A DNA stretch of 50,194 nt. Origin: an uncultured bacterium. Lineage in GTDB: Bacteria; Myxococcota_A; UBA9042; PHBI01. The notes under the pieces are model-generated. The model was not told the DNA's origin, did not search any database, and saw only the letters and a list, made by a program, of their open reading frames with translations. The translations under genes were made by a program, and so were the position numbers. Of this stretch, positions 40,809-50,194 are shown in pieces; positions within the stretch are counted from its first letter, which is position 1, and each line of letters begins with the position of its first letter. The stretch covers positions 1 through 50,194 of the forward strand of contig CALHXW010000208.1 in assembly GCA_938040325.1 (NCBI GenBank). Reading direction: 5' to 3'.

Positions 40809-43800
40809 GGCGCCTCCACAGAGAGGGTGTAGGGACCGGCGGCGCTGGAGCTCCAGGCGTCCACGACGAGCTGGATCGCATCACCGGCTTGGATCAAGAC
40901 CGTGAGTGCCTCGACTTGGCCCGCGCCGCCGGTGTCGGTCGCTCCGACGCAGCTGGCGGTGAGGCACGTGTCGTCTTCGAAGCCGTAAAGCATCACGTCA
41001 ACGCCGGGCTCCGGTGTGGCGGTGAACCGGTAGAACGCGGTGGTCGGCGCAACGAAGCGCCAGACTTCGTCGGGTGCGCCGGCGCCATCAAGGCCGCCTG
41101 ATGGCGCACAGGCTCCGGCGCTGTGCTGATCGTCGACGAAGACCGCCGCCGACAGCGACGACGACGCGACGCTACCGGCCGAGAGGGTTCTCGGGTTCGC
41201 GCAGCTGTTTCCTGTCGCAAGGTCGGCCGCACCGCACGTGGATGAGGGGGCGTCGCAGAGCTCGGCTCCACTGCAGCCACAGAGGCTTCCGCAGCCGTCA
41301 TCGCCACCGCAGCCAGCGCTGCAGCTGGGCGTGCAGGCCGGCGCGACCGAGATGTCGTAGGAACCACCTAGGGTCGGACCGAAGCTGTCGACGACAATCG
41401 AGATCAGTGCGCCGGCGCTGAGGCCGTTGAGTGGCAGCTGCTCGGCGTCCGCGGCGAAGAAGACCGCGTCGGCTGCACCCAAGCAGCTCGCAGTGCCGCA
41501 GTCGCTGCCCATGTAGGCCGCGATCATCAGGTCAGCCGCTGCCGTGGGCGTCACGCTCACCGTGTAGTCGCCGTCCTGTGGTGCGGTGAAGGTCCAGACC
41601 TCGTCTCGACCAGAACCGCCCGAGCCGTCCGGGTGGCAGCTCGAGGCGCTGTGGGCGTCGGAACGCTGCGTCGTCAGCCCAAGGTCGCCGGTGCCGGTCG
41701 CCATGAGGCCATTGGGCGTCAGGGGCAACGGGTTGGCGCAGGTGTTGCCAACGACGGTGTCCGCACCGAGGCAGATGCTCCCGGCCGCGAGGTCGCAGAC
41801 GCCTGCGTCGGGGCAGGCACACACACCGCCGCAGCCGTCGCCGAGGCCGCACGCGCCACAGACAGGCAGGCAGCCACTGTCGACGATGAGGTCGTAGGTC
41901 ACGACGTCGGTTGGGTCATCGATCGCGGCCTCGACCACGATGTAGTGGGTCGAGCCCGGAGCGCCCGACACCGTCAGCCGCTTGGCTGCACCTGGCACCG
42001 AGCTCGGGCTCGCGGCCACGCAGGCTCCGCAGCTGTTGTCGAGGACATAGAGCGAGACGTCGGCGCCGTTGTGGGGGGTGACCTCGATCTCGAGGGCTCC
42101 CGATGCTGCTGGCAACGCCCACACGTCCTCACGTCCGCCCGCGGTCTGGACACCGCAGAGCGTCTGCGACAGCGCGTCCGGCGAGCTGGCGTCGATCGAG
42201 CCGTTTGCGTACTCGGGAAGCGTGGCGGTCGACAGCTGAATGGCCGAACCACAGGTATCGCCTGGCGATGCAGGCTGACAGAGGCCGCCGAGCGAGCAGA
42301 CCTCGCCAGCAGCGCAAGCACAGGGCTGGCCGCAGGCGTCAGGCACGCACTGCCCTGGGGTGCAGCCACCGCAGTTCGTATCGACCGTCAGCGTGTAGCG
42401 GTCGGCCGTTGCGGCCAGCCAGCTATCAACGACAATGGTGAGTTGTTCGCCGGCGTCAACATCCACGACGAGTGTCTCTTCGCCCTCAAGGCCGGCATCG
42501 TCGACATGGGCGGCACATGCGCCGTCACAGCTCGCGCCAACCCAGGCTGCGAGGACAAGGTCTCCGAGGTAGCCGCCGGGCTCGGGCGTTGCGCGAATGG
42601 TGTAGCTGCCGGTGGTAGGCGCGACGAAGCTCCACGCCTCATCGGGCGCTCCTGCGCCGCTCGCCGGCCCCAGCGCGCACGAGAGCGCGTGGTGCGAGTC
42701 GCCGAGCCGGGTCAAGTCGCCAGCCCCTGTGCGGGGAAAGAGGGTGCCCGTCAGCTCACGAGGCGTGTCGCAGCTGTTGCCGATGACGCTGTTGCCGGCG
42801 ACGCAGCCGCCCGCATGGCACAGGGCACCGACGCCGCAGCCGCAGGTGCCACCGCAGCCGTCGTCGCCGCCGCAGCTCAAGCCGTCACAAGCCGGCACAC
42901 ATGCGGACGCGACCGTCAGGGTGAAGGGGACCTCGTCGGCCGCCGTCGCGGCATCAACCGCGACGATCACGCTCGCTCCGGCGCTGAGCGTGAGCTCGAG
43001 GGTCTCAGCGGTGGTCGTGGCGCCATGACTGTCGATCAGCTGGGTGCATGTGCCCGCGTCGCAGCTGGTGTCGGTAAAGACCGAGAGCGTGAGATCGGCA
43101 GCGACCGACGGAGCCACCGAGACCTCGTAGATCCCGTCTTCGGCTGGCATCACGCGGTAGAACGCGTCGGCGCCGTGCTGCCCCTTGCCTGCGCCGCCGG
43201 GACAAAGATAGGCCGCCACTTCCGACGAGAGGGTCGCAACGCTCAGGTTGCCCGCCACCATGACGGGGGCCGGCGCCGCGCTGCTCGGCGTCGTCAAGAG
43301 CTGAGCGGAGCCGCAGTGATTGCCTGCGACCTGGGTGCTGTCTTCGCAGGTGGACTGGACACAGAGGCTGGCTGGACCACAGCCGCACACGCCGCCACAG
43401 CCGTCCGACTGCCCGCAGGCGAGCTGGTCGCAGCTGTCGAGGCAGGTCACAGGCGTGATGGTCAGCTCAAAGTTGCCACCGTGGGCCGGCGTCCAGGCGT
43501 CGACGATCACCGAGAAGACCTCGCCAACACCGGCCTGGACGCGCACGGTCTCGACCGCGGGATCGCTTGTTGGGCCGTGATCGTCGACGTAGCCTAGACA
43601 CCCGCCCGAGCAGCCGGTGCCAGCGATGGCGTAGAGCATGAGGTCGGCCCCGTCGCCGGTAGACGTCAGCGAGATGTCGTAGTGGCCTGCGTCGCCAGCC
43701 GTCACTTGGTAGACGGCGTCGTGGCCAGAGCCACCGCTGACCAATCCGTGGCACACCGCCGCGTCTTGCAGCGGCAGAAAGTCGCCGCCAACGGCTGTCG

Positions 43801-45487
43801 AGCCGGTCGCTGAGAGCGGGGAGCTCGCGACGCCAAGGTCGATCGGCGCGTCGCATGCGTCGCCGATGACGACGGCAGCACAGGCCCCGTGGTGGCACCG
43901 CTCCGTGTCGCTGCAGCCGCAGACACCGCCGCAGCCGTTGTCGCCGCAGGCGCCTTGCTGGCAGCTTGGAGCGCATGCGTCGGCGAGATCGAGGGTCAGC
44001 TCATAGGCGGCAGCGGCACTCTCGTGCCACGCATCCACAACAAGAATGACCGACTCCCCGGCCGCAGCGTCGAACTCAAGTCGCTCGGTCGAGACGCCAT
44101 CGCGCGTGCCACTGTCGGTGTAGCCAACGCACTCGAGGTCTTGGCAAGCGCCCCGCCACGCGGTCAGCATCAGGTCGGCGCCTGGAGCGTCGGCACTGAC
44201 GTCGATGGCGTAGCGTCCGGCTGCCGGGGCGACAAAGCGCCACACCTCGTCGCGGACGTGGGTTCCGGTTGTGCGAACGCCGGGGCACGCAAGCGCGTCG
44301 AACGCTGACGACAGGCCGCTGGTCGACGTGAGGTTGCCCGTCGTGGTCACCGGGAGGGTGGTGCCAGGCAGCTCGCGCGCGGTCTCGCAGGTGTCGCCCG
44401 CGACCTGGACTGGCGGGCCACAGACGCCGCTGCCGCCACAGACTTCACCGTCAGGACAGCCGCAGGAGCCTCCGCAGCCGTCCTCGCCGCCACAGCCGTT
44501 GCACTCCGCGACGCAGGCGGTCGTGACGTCGATCGTGTAGCCGCTCGCGGGACCGTCGAGCCCGTCGACCACCACGAATGCGAGGGCGTCGGCGACAAGT
44601 GCGACGGTCATGGATGCCTGACCGCCCTCGGCCACTTGAACCGCGTCTACGCAGTCCGCGACCGCGTCATCGGTGCAGCTCTGGTAGAGGCTTGCACCCA
44701 TGACCGAGGCGCCCGTGTTGTTGACGACGACCTGGTAGGTGCCGTCAACCGGAGCGCTGAAGCTGAAGAACTCGTCGGCCAGTCCGGCGCCAGCTCCTGC
44801 CATGAGCTGACCGCACTCTCCTGTGGTGGCGTGGCCGTCGATGGCTGTCGCTAAGTCTCGAGCGACAGCCGGCTCATCGGCACCGAGCACGAGCGGGTCC
44901 AGGCAGCTGTCTCCGGCTTGCGCGGGCCGGCATACGCCGCTCGACGTGCAGCGCTCGCCGTCGGAACAGCCGCAGCTCACCTCAAGGGTGAAGTTGCCCA
45001 CGTCGATGCCGTCTGGGCTCTGGAGGCCGTCGACCACGAGCGCGACCGTCTCACCCGGCGTGAGCTGCACGTCGATGTGGTCGAGCCCGGTGTCGAGCGT
45101 GGTCGCCACGCAGGTCTCTGCGTCCGGGTCCGATGCGCTGCGGCAGACCTCCACAAGGCCAACCGCACCGACGAAGGGGGCCTCGGTCGTCAGCGTGAAG
45201 CGATAAAGCGCGGCGTCAGTTGCCGTGACGCTGTAGACCGTCTCGGGAGCGCCATCGCCGGGGAAGGGAGCGTCGTCGCTGGAGCAAGCCGCCAACGAGA
45301 GCGTGTCGGAGGCCCCGATGGTTGAGCCACGGAGCGAGACGGGCAGAGCATCGACACCGATCTCAATCGCGGTGGCCGCGTCACATGCCGCGCCGGGCTT
45401 GTTCTCCGGGCTGACCCCGACGAGCTCCGAGCCACACCCAGCGGCGACCATGATCAAGACAGTAGAGAGCGAGAGGACCTTGTTCAT
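40805..45487 (-). CDS. Lipoprotein with nine PPC-like beta domains alternating with eight Cys-rich linkers
   Basis: Start set at MNKVLSLSTVLIMVAAGCGSE (ATG at 45487 overlaps the upstream TGA; GGAGGGACCAACCC upstream) instead of the track start 45547; repeated AGDTCxxAxxL...DEVWRFVAPxxGxYxxxVxxxxxADLML...LxVDAW...YxLTxxxxCxPxCxxxxCGxxDGCGGxCGC. Confidence 0.85.
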   Translation of the reverse strand: MNKVLSLSTVLIMVAAGCGSELVGVSPENKPGAACDAATAIEIGVDALPVSLRGSTIGASDTLSLAACSSDDAPFPGDGAPETVYSVTATDAALYRFTLTTEAPFVGAVGLVEVCRSASDPDAETCVATTLDTGLDHIDVQLTPGETVALVVDGLQSPDGIDVGNFTLEVSCGCSDGERCTSSGVCRPAQAGDSCLDPLVLGADEPAVARDLATAIDGHATTGECGQLMAGAGAGLADEFFSFSAPVDGTYQVVVNNTGASVMGASLYQSCTDDAVADCVDAVQVAEGGQASMTVALVADALAFVVVDGLDGPASGYTIDVTTACVAECNGCGGEDGCGGSCGCPDGEVCGGSGVCGPPVQVAGDTCETARELPGTTLPVTTTGNLTSTSGLSSAFDALACPGVRTTGTHVRDEVWRFVAPAAGRYAIDVSADAPGADLMLTAWRGACQDLECVGYTDSGTRDGVSTERLEFDAAAGESVILVVDAWHESAAAAYELTLDLADACAPSCQQGACGDNGCGGVCGCSDTERCHHGACAAVVIGDACDAPIDLGVASSPLSATGSTAVGGDFLPLQDAAVCHGLVSGGSGHDAVYQVTAGDAGHYDISLTSTGDGADLMLYAIAGTGCSGGCLGYVDDHGPTSDPAVETVRVQAGVGEVFSVIVDAWTPAHGGNFELTITPVTCLDSCDQLACGQSDGCGGVCGCGPASLCVQSTCEDSTQVAGNHCGSAQLLTTPSSAAPAPVMVAGNLSVATLSSEVAAYLCPGGAGKGQHGADAFYRVMPAEDGIYEVSVAPSVAADLTLSVFTDTSCDAGTCTQLIDSHGATTTAETLELTLSAGASVIVAVDAATAADEVPFTLTVASACVPACDGLSCGGDDGCGGTCGCGVGALCHAGGCVAGNSVIGNSCDTPRELTGTLFPRTGAGDLTRLGDSHHALSCALGPASGAGAPDEAWSFVAPTTGSYTIRATPEPGGYLGDLVLAAWVGASCDGACAAHVDDAGLEGEETLVVDVDAGEQLTIVVDSWLAATADRYTLTVDTNCGGCTPGQCVPDACGQPCACAAGEVCSLGGLCQPASPGDTCGSAIQLSTATLPEYANGSIDASSPDALSQTLCGVQTAGGREDVWALPAASGALEIEVTPHNGADVSLYVLDNSCGACVAASPSSVPGAAKRLTVSGAPGSTHYIVVEAAIDDPTDVVTYDLIVDSGCLPVCGACGLGDGCGGVCACPDAGVCDLAAGSICLGADTVVGNTCANPLPLTPNGLMATGTGDLGLTTQRSDAHSASSCHPDGSGGSGRDEVWTFTAPQDGDYTVSVTPTAAADLMIAAYMGSDCGTASCLGAADAVFFAADAEQLPLNGLSAGALISIVVDSFGPTLGGSYDISVAPACTPSCSAGCGGDDGCGSLCGCSGAELCDAPSSTCGAADLATGNSCANPRTLSAGSVASSSLSAAVFVDDQHSAGACAPSGGLDGAGAPDEVWRFVAPTTAFYRFTATPEPGVDVMLYGFEDDTCLTASCVGATDTGGAGQVEALTVLIQAGDAIQLVVDAWSSSAAGPYTLSVEAP

Positions 45488-48400
45488 GGGTTGGTCCCTC
45501 CAAAGCATGGACTCGCGGGCATGGTTGCCACGTGGGCGTCGCTGCACCCGACAGCGTCCTCAGCGGTGATGATGACCACCTGTCCCGGGGTGTAGGGCGG
45601 TACCGCGCTGATGGTCGTTGTGTAGTTGCCCGTTCCGAGGTCCGGTTCACCACCTGACACCGAGACGTCGAGCTCGTAGCCGTTGACGGCGCCCGTGCAG
45701 TTTGGCGTCGCCGAGATCGTGATGGGCGCCAGCTCCACGTAGGCTCTTGGAGCACTCACGTCGGCACACACCAGGTCGGGCGTGAAGCTCTGTCCAGCAC
45801 TTGGCAGCGTGCCGCCTGACGCGGGGCGATAGTTCACTGCCACGAAGCGGTACGTGCCCGGCGGCACTGGCTGCGCCCACGTGGGTCCCTGGTGGACAGC
45901 GACGACCGCGTTGGATGCATCGAGTGCGACCAGCGCCTGCCGATAGCCTGTCGTCTGAGTGAAGCCGCTCGTTCGCGGCCGGAAGCCACACGCCACCGAC
46001 GGGCCGGGGTCGAAGCTGCCCGCGTTGGCCTGACACGGCACGGCCGGATCGGCGCTGAAGACGATCACGCCATCTGAGCTGACGCCGTGAGCGTCGACCA
46101 CAGTGTAGGCGAGCGTCTGTCCTGAAACGTCCGCGGCGGCTTCAATGACAAGCACGCCGGCCTCGAAGCTTGCCTCACCGGCCAGCGACCCAAGGTAGTC
46201 CGTGACGGTCAGGTCAGGACCGTTGTCGTTGTCACGGACGTCGACCTCGACCACATCCCCTGTGGATGGCCGCAGCCGGTCATCGATGGCCTCAGTCAGA
46301 CAGGTGGCACAGCCGACGGTCGGCGCGTCCGCATCCGAGACATAGAAGACCGCTGTCCCGACCGCACTCGCTCCGCCGTCGCCAGAGATCGTGTACAGGA
46401 CGCTGTCGACACCGACGAATCCGGCCTCGGGTGCATACACGACGTTGCCGTCCGGGCCTTGGAAGAGCTCGCCGTGCGCCGGCGTCCCGAGCTCGACCAG
46501 CGCGAGTCCCTCGCCCGTGTCATTGTCGAGGGGGCGGAACGCCGTCGACTCGCCCGAGAGCACCGAGACGCCGTCTGGGTTGGCGCTCAGGCTCTGGCTG
46601 GCCGGCCGGCATGTGTGGCGTGCAAGGACCTGCACCGGGGCGCAGTCGGCAGCGTTGTCGAAGACCTCGACCTGCACTGCCTCGCCGCTGGCAGTCGCCT
46701 CGGTCCACTGGTTGCGGTGCAGAGTCGCCTCGCCTCCTACGGCGAACGTGCCGGACCCGCCGTTGATGGTGAAGCCGACGCGGTAAGCGTCACCGCCCTC
46801 GATGCACTCGACCGCAAGGTCTTTGGCGATGAAGTCTTGGCACGTGTCCTCGTCAGCGGCCGCAACGTCGATGGCGACCAGGCCGGTGTCCCGCGCGCCG
46901 GTTGCACCTTCGATGACGTAGGTGAAGCTGTCCTCACCGACGAACCCCTCGGGGGGCGTGTAGCGATAGACGCCCAAGGCCAGCGCAGAGAGAGAGCCGT
47001 GCTCGGGCTCGCCGACGCCGACAGTGGCGAGACCCTCGCCGGTGTCGTTGGCAACCGGACGGACGATGATCGCAACCTCTTGGGTGGTCGTGTAGATGTC
47101 CGCTTCGGCGCTGACGAGACTGGCGGGGTCGCAGGTCGCCTTGCCGCTCACGACGCGCGCGCGGCATGTGGCGGCAGCGAGATTGTCGACGACGTGGAAC
47201 TGGTAGATCGCACCGGGCTCGAACGTTCCGCTGACGAACTCTCCGTCGCTCGCGCTGCCGTTGATGAGGTAGCTGCCAGAGCCTTCTGAGACTTCGAACG
47301 CGACCGTCAGCTGGCCGTTGCCGTCGCAGCGCGGTCGTGCGTCGGAGAGCTTCAGATCCGGGCAGCTCCCGCTCGGACGGACCAAGACGGTCACGGTCGC
47401 GGTGTCCGACGCTGGCCCAAGCCCGACGGTGTAGGTGAAGCTGTCTTCGCCCGCGTAGCCGGACTCAGCGGTGTAGATGACGACATCGTCATCGATGACC
47501 ACGGTCCCGTGGCTTGCGTCGCCGACGTCGGTGAGCATGGCGCCTTCGGTGTCGTTGTCGAGCACGGCCACGGTCTGGTTGACCCCAGCGAGTGTCGACA
47601 CCACGTCGTCACGCGCGGCCACGCCAACGGCTGCCGGGACGGTGACGCTGACCTCGGCGAAGTCCTCGCTGCCATCGGCGCCCTTGATGCCGTAAACGAA
47701 GCGGTCGACCCCGGCGAAGCCGTCGCTCGCCTGGTAGGTCACGGTGCCGGATGCCGTCACCGACGCTTCGCCTGACGAAGGCTTGCCAACCCTCGTCAGC
47801 GACAAGCCGTTGCCGTCGTCGTTGGCGAGGACGTCGAGCGTGACGGTGCCGGCAGCGGTCGTGGCCTCATCATCAACCGCCTCGATGGTCGCTTCCGGAG
47901 CCTTGCAGGTGATCTCACCGACGACGTTCTTGGGCCGAGCGGCTGCGATATCTGCCTCATCGGTGATCTGGACTTCGGTGGCTTTGCCGTTGTTGGCGGG
48001 GACCGTGAACACGGCTGGAACGGGCTTGCTGTTGGCGGTGTAGCGACCGCTGCCACCAGCCAGCGCGAGCCGGAATGCGAGCGGCGGTGGACGCCCCAGG
48101 AACGGAGCCGAAGCCGCTTCAACCAGCTCGCCGCCGTCACAGACCGGAGCCGCGCTCACGACCTTGAAGCCGCTGGTGTCGACGCTCTGGACAGTGAAGA
48201 CGATCTCGGCGCTTGCCGTCTCGCCGGCGCGGTCGATGATCACGTAGCTGACAGCGACATCGCCTTCGAAGTCGTCGGGCGGTGCGTATGCGACGGTGTG
48301 GCGGTCGACGAGCTCTACCTCGCCGACTTCCGCGTCGCCGACCGACTTGACGAAGATGCTGTCGCCGCTGTCGTTGTCGGTCACCACAACTTCGACCCGA

Positions 48401-50194
48401 CCCCCTTCAATCACCGTCGCCGAGTCGTCGACTGCCTCGAGGGCGTCAGCGGCCTCGCACGGCAGGCCCGCAGCCGCGCAGGCAAAGCCAGCTTCGATGT
48501 CGCAGTCTGCGCTGCAGCCGTCGTTGTCGTCGGTGTTGCCGTCATCGCAGCCTTCCGTGCCAAGTCGCAGGCCGTCGCCGCATCGCGCGAGACACCCAAA
48601 GGGTCCGCCGCACGTCCATCCGGGCTCAACGCGGCAGCTATCGTCGCAGCCGTCGCCGAGGGCGGTTCCCCCGTCGTCGCAGCCCTCAGGGAAGACGCGG
48701 ACGCCGTCACCGCATACAAGCTGGCACGCGATGCCAGCCCCCTGGCACTGAAAACCAAGCTCCAGCTGACACGCGCTGCTGCAGCCGTCTTGGCTCGTGA
48801 GGTTGCCATCGTCGCACTGTTCACCCGCGTCGAGCAGAGCGTTGCCGCAGCCGGTGTTGTTCTCCTCGAGCTGGCAGATGGCGTTGCAGCCATCCCCATC
48901 CTCGGTGTCTCCGTCGTCACACTCCTCGTCGCCGAGCACGACACCATCACCACAGATGGCGACACATAGGTTGTTGACCGCGGGGCAGGTGAAGCCAGGC
49001 TCAACCTGACACCCAAAGCCGCAGCCATCGTTCATGGTCAGGTTGCCGTCGTCGCACTGCTCGCCGTCGTCGAGGACGCCGTTGCCGCACAGGCGCACAC
49101 ACGGGCCACCGATCGTCGGGCAAGCAAAGCCCGGCTCTGGCTCACAGTCCTGGTCGCAGCCGTCACCGCTGCCCTGGTTGCCATCGTCGCATCCCTCGGC
49201 GCCGGCTCGAATGCCATCGCCACACGCCGTGACGCAGGGCGCGCCGGCTACGGGGCACGTCCAGCCCAGCTCCGGTAGGCACGCCATCGAGCACCCATCG
49301 CCGGACGTCGTGTTCCCATCGTCGCAGAACTCGACGCCGACTCGGAGTCCGTCGCCGCAGACGGCATCGCAGCGCCCGCCGGGGTTGGCGTTGTCGCCAG
49401 GTGGGGTCAGACCGAAGCAGTCGAAGCCCGGTTCGACCTGGCAGCTTGGGCTACAGCCGTCGCCGGCGCTGACGTTACCGTCGTCACAGCTCTCGTTGAC
49501 GTTGATCCATGTGTCGCCACAGACACACTCGCCAAACGTGTCTGCAGCACACACGCCGTCCACAGCGTCGATGCGGTCGGGCCGCGTGTCGCCGTCGCTG
49601 TCTTGGTGGGCTGCTGGGCTGGCGTCATAGGCGTCGTGGACACCGTTTTTGTCGGCATCTGAAAACTGCGCGAGGTCAATAACGCCGTCACCGTCGGTGT
49701 CCAGTGGACCGTGGTCTGTCGTGCCGTCGCCGTCGCTGTCGTCGCCTTCGACGATGTCGAGCAGTCCGTCGCCATCGCTGTCGAGGTCGAGGTGGTCAGG
49801 GGTACCGTCGCCGTCGAAGTCGGAGACGTCGCCCTCCGCCCAGTTCGGCGTGCCGTCGCCATCATCGTCGGCGCTTGGGTCGCTCGTGAGCGGGCTGACG
49901 CGGCCAGGGAGGCTGTTGATCTCGACGAGGTCGAGGACACCGTCGTTGTCGTCGTCGAGGTCGGAAGCGTCGGCCACCCCGTCGCCGTCGGTATCGACAC
50001 ACTGTCCGGCGGGTGCCATGGCCACGACCTCGACGAAGTCGGTGTCGCAGTCGCCGCCCGGCAGGCAGACTTCGGCGCTGATGATATGTGTGCCGGCGTT
50101 TGCCAGCGTGGCCGTGAGCTGCATCCCGGTTCCCAAGACGCTGCCTGTGGCGTCGCGCCAGGTGACCGTCGCCGTCGCGCTGCCGGTGAGCGAC
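45484..50194 (-). CDS. Modular surface protein: TSP3-like, eight DUF4215/myxo_disulf repeats, six cadherin/Big-like domains interleaved with SprB-like domains (5' truncated by window edge)
   Basis: Frame stays open upstream of the track start (SLTGSATATVTWRDATGSVLGTGMQLTATLANAGTH); DTDGDGVADASDLDDDNDGVLDLVEINSL; CGDGxRxGxExCDDGNxxxxDGCxxxCxxExGFxC; repeated DNDxGxxLxxVGxxxHGxxxxxxxxxxYxPxxGFxGxDSFxYxI. Confidence 0.85.
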   Translation of the reverse strand, partial: SLTGSATATVTWRDATGSVLGTGMQLTATLANAGTHIISAEVCLPGGDCDTDFVEVVAMAPAGQCVDTDGDGVADASDLDDDNDGVLDLVEINSLPGRVSPLTSDPSADDDGDGTPNWAEGDVSDFDGDGTPDHLDLDSDGDGLLDIVEGDDSDGDGTTDHGPLDTDGDGVIDLAQFSDADKNGVHDAYDASPAAHQDSDGDTRPDRIDAVDGVCAADTFGECVCGDTWINVNESCDDGNVSAGDGCSPSCQVEPGFDCFGLTPPGDNANPGGRCDAVCGDGLRVGVEFCDDGNTTSGDGCSMACLPELGWTCPVAGAPCVTACGDGIRAGAEGCDDGNQGSGDGCDQDCEPEPGFACPTIGGPCVRLCGNGVLDDGEQCDDGNLTMNDGCGFGCQVEPGFTCPAVNNLCVAICGDGVVLGDEECDDGDTEDGDGCNAICQLEENNTGCGNALLDAGEQCDDGNLTSQDGCSSACQLELGFQCQGAGIACQLVCGDGVRVFPEGCDDGGTALGDGCDDSCRVEPGWTCGGPFGCLARCGDGLRLGTEGCDDGNTDDNDGCSADCDIEAGFACAAAGLPCEAADALEAVDDSATVIEGGRVEVVVTDNDSGDSIFVKSVGDAEVGEVELVDRHTVAYAPPDDFEGDVAVSYVIIDRAGETASAEIVFTVQSVDTSGFKVVSAAPVCDGGELVEAASAPFLGRPPPLAFRLALAGGSGRYTANSKPVPAVFTVPANNGKATEVQITDEADIAAARPKNVVGEITCKAPEATIEAVDDEATTAAGTVTLDVLANDDGNGLSLTRVGKPSSGEASVTASGTVTYQASDGFAGVDRFVYGIKGADGSEDFAEVSVTVPAAVGVAARDDVVSTLAGVNQTVAVLDNDTEGAMLTDVGDASHGTVVIDDDVVIYTAESGYAGEDSFTYTVGLGPASDTATVTVLVRPSGSCPDLKLSDARPRCDGNGQLTVAFEVSEGSGSYLINGSASDGEFVSGTFEPGAIYQFHVVDNLAAATCRARVVSGKATCDPASLVSAEADIYTTTQEVAIIVRPVANDTGEGLATVGVGEPEHGSLSALALGVYRYTPPEGFVGEDSFTYVIEGATGARDTGLVAIDVAAADEDTCQDFIAKDLAVECIEGGDAYRVGFTINGGSGTFAVGGEATLHRNQWTEATASGEAVQVEVFDNAADCAPVQVLARHTCRPASQSLSANPDGVSVLSGESTAFRPLDNDTGEGLALVELGTPAHGELFQGPDGNVVYAPEAGFVGVDSVLYTISGDGGASAVGTAVFYVSDADAPTVGCATCLTEAIDDRLRPSTGDVVEVDVRDNDNGPDLTVTDYLGSLAGEASFEAGVLVIEAAADVSGQTLAYTVVDAHGVSSDGVIVFSADPAVPCQANAGSFDPGPSVACGFRPRTSGFTQTTGYRQALVALDASNAVVAVHQGPTWAQPVPPGTYRFVAVNYRPASGGTLPSAGQSFTPDLVCADVSAPRAYVELAPITISATPNCTGAVNGYELDVSVSGGEPDLGTGNYTTTISAVPPYTPGQVVIITAEDAVGCSDAHVATMPASPCFGGTNP
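48480..49545 (-). repeat. Eight tandem DUF4215/myxo_disulf-like repeats
   Basis: CGDTWINVNESCDDGNVSAGDGCSPSCQVEPGFDC ... CGDGLRLGTEGCDDGNTDDNDGCSADCDIEAGFAC. Confidence 0.85.

Noticed and set aside
45488-45547. Upstream start of the 1580-aa ORF (MQRRPRGNHARESMLWRDQP...)
   Set aside because: The ATG at 45487 overlaps the upstream stop, has GGAGGG upstream and begins a lipoprotein signal; the extension is Arg-rich and lies in the upstream coding region.

Overview
High-GC bacterial window. DUF4215/myxo_disulf-type repeats, PEGA/TPR and nSTAND1 genes and a MYXO-CTERM-like tail suggest Myxococcota (inference). It is almost fully coding and looks like two convergent transcription units meeting at a strong hairpin at ~10.69-10.73 kb. 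(+) unit: a 5'-truncated nSTAND1-type NTPase with one TM and a coiled coil; a TPR/PEGA-like protein overlapping it by GTGA; and a 2590-aa cysteine-rich lipoprotein. (-) unit, read right to left: a 5'-truncated >1550-aa TSP3/DUF4215/cadherin-like protein; a lipoprotein with nine PPC-like domains; a small HEAT-like lipoprotein; a 4815-aa giant secreted protein; two cysteine-rich lipoproteins; a 2264-aa protein with carboxypeptidase-regulatory-like, TSP3 and EGF domains and a MYXO-CTERM-like tail; and a final cysteine-rich lipoprotein. The first six (-) genes are joined by five stop/start overlaps (ATGA, ATGA, ATGA, TTGA, TAATG), each with a GGAGG Shine-Dalgarno inside the last codons of the upstream gene. 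This coupled ~40 kb cluster of surface proteins is the best candidate for an undescribed system: a cell-surface, matrix or adhesion apparatus, possibly linked to the convergent STAND unit. I saw no tRNA, rRNA, CRISPR, transposase or phage genes. Domain names come from motif recognition, not database searches. Gene boundaries follow the supplied ORF track, with starts refined from the sequence where noted.
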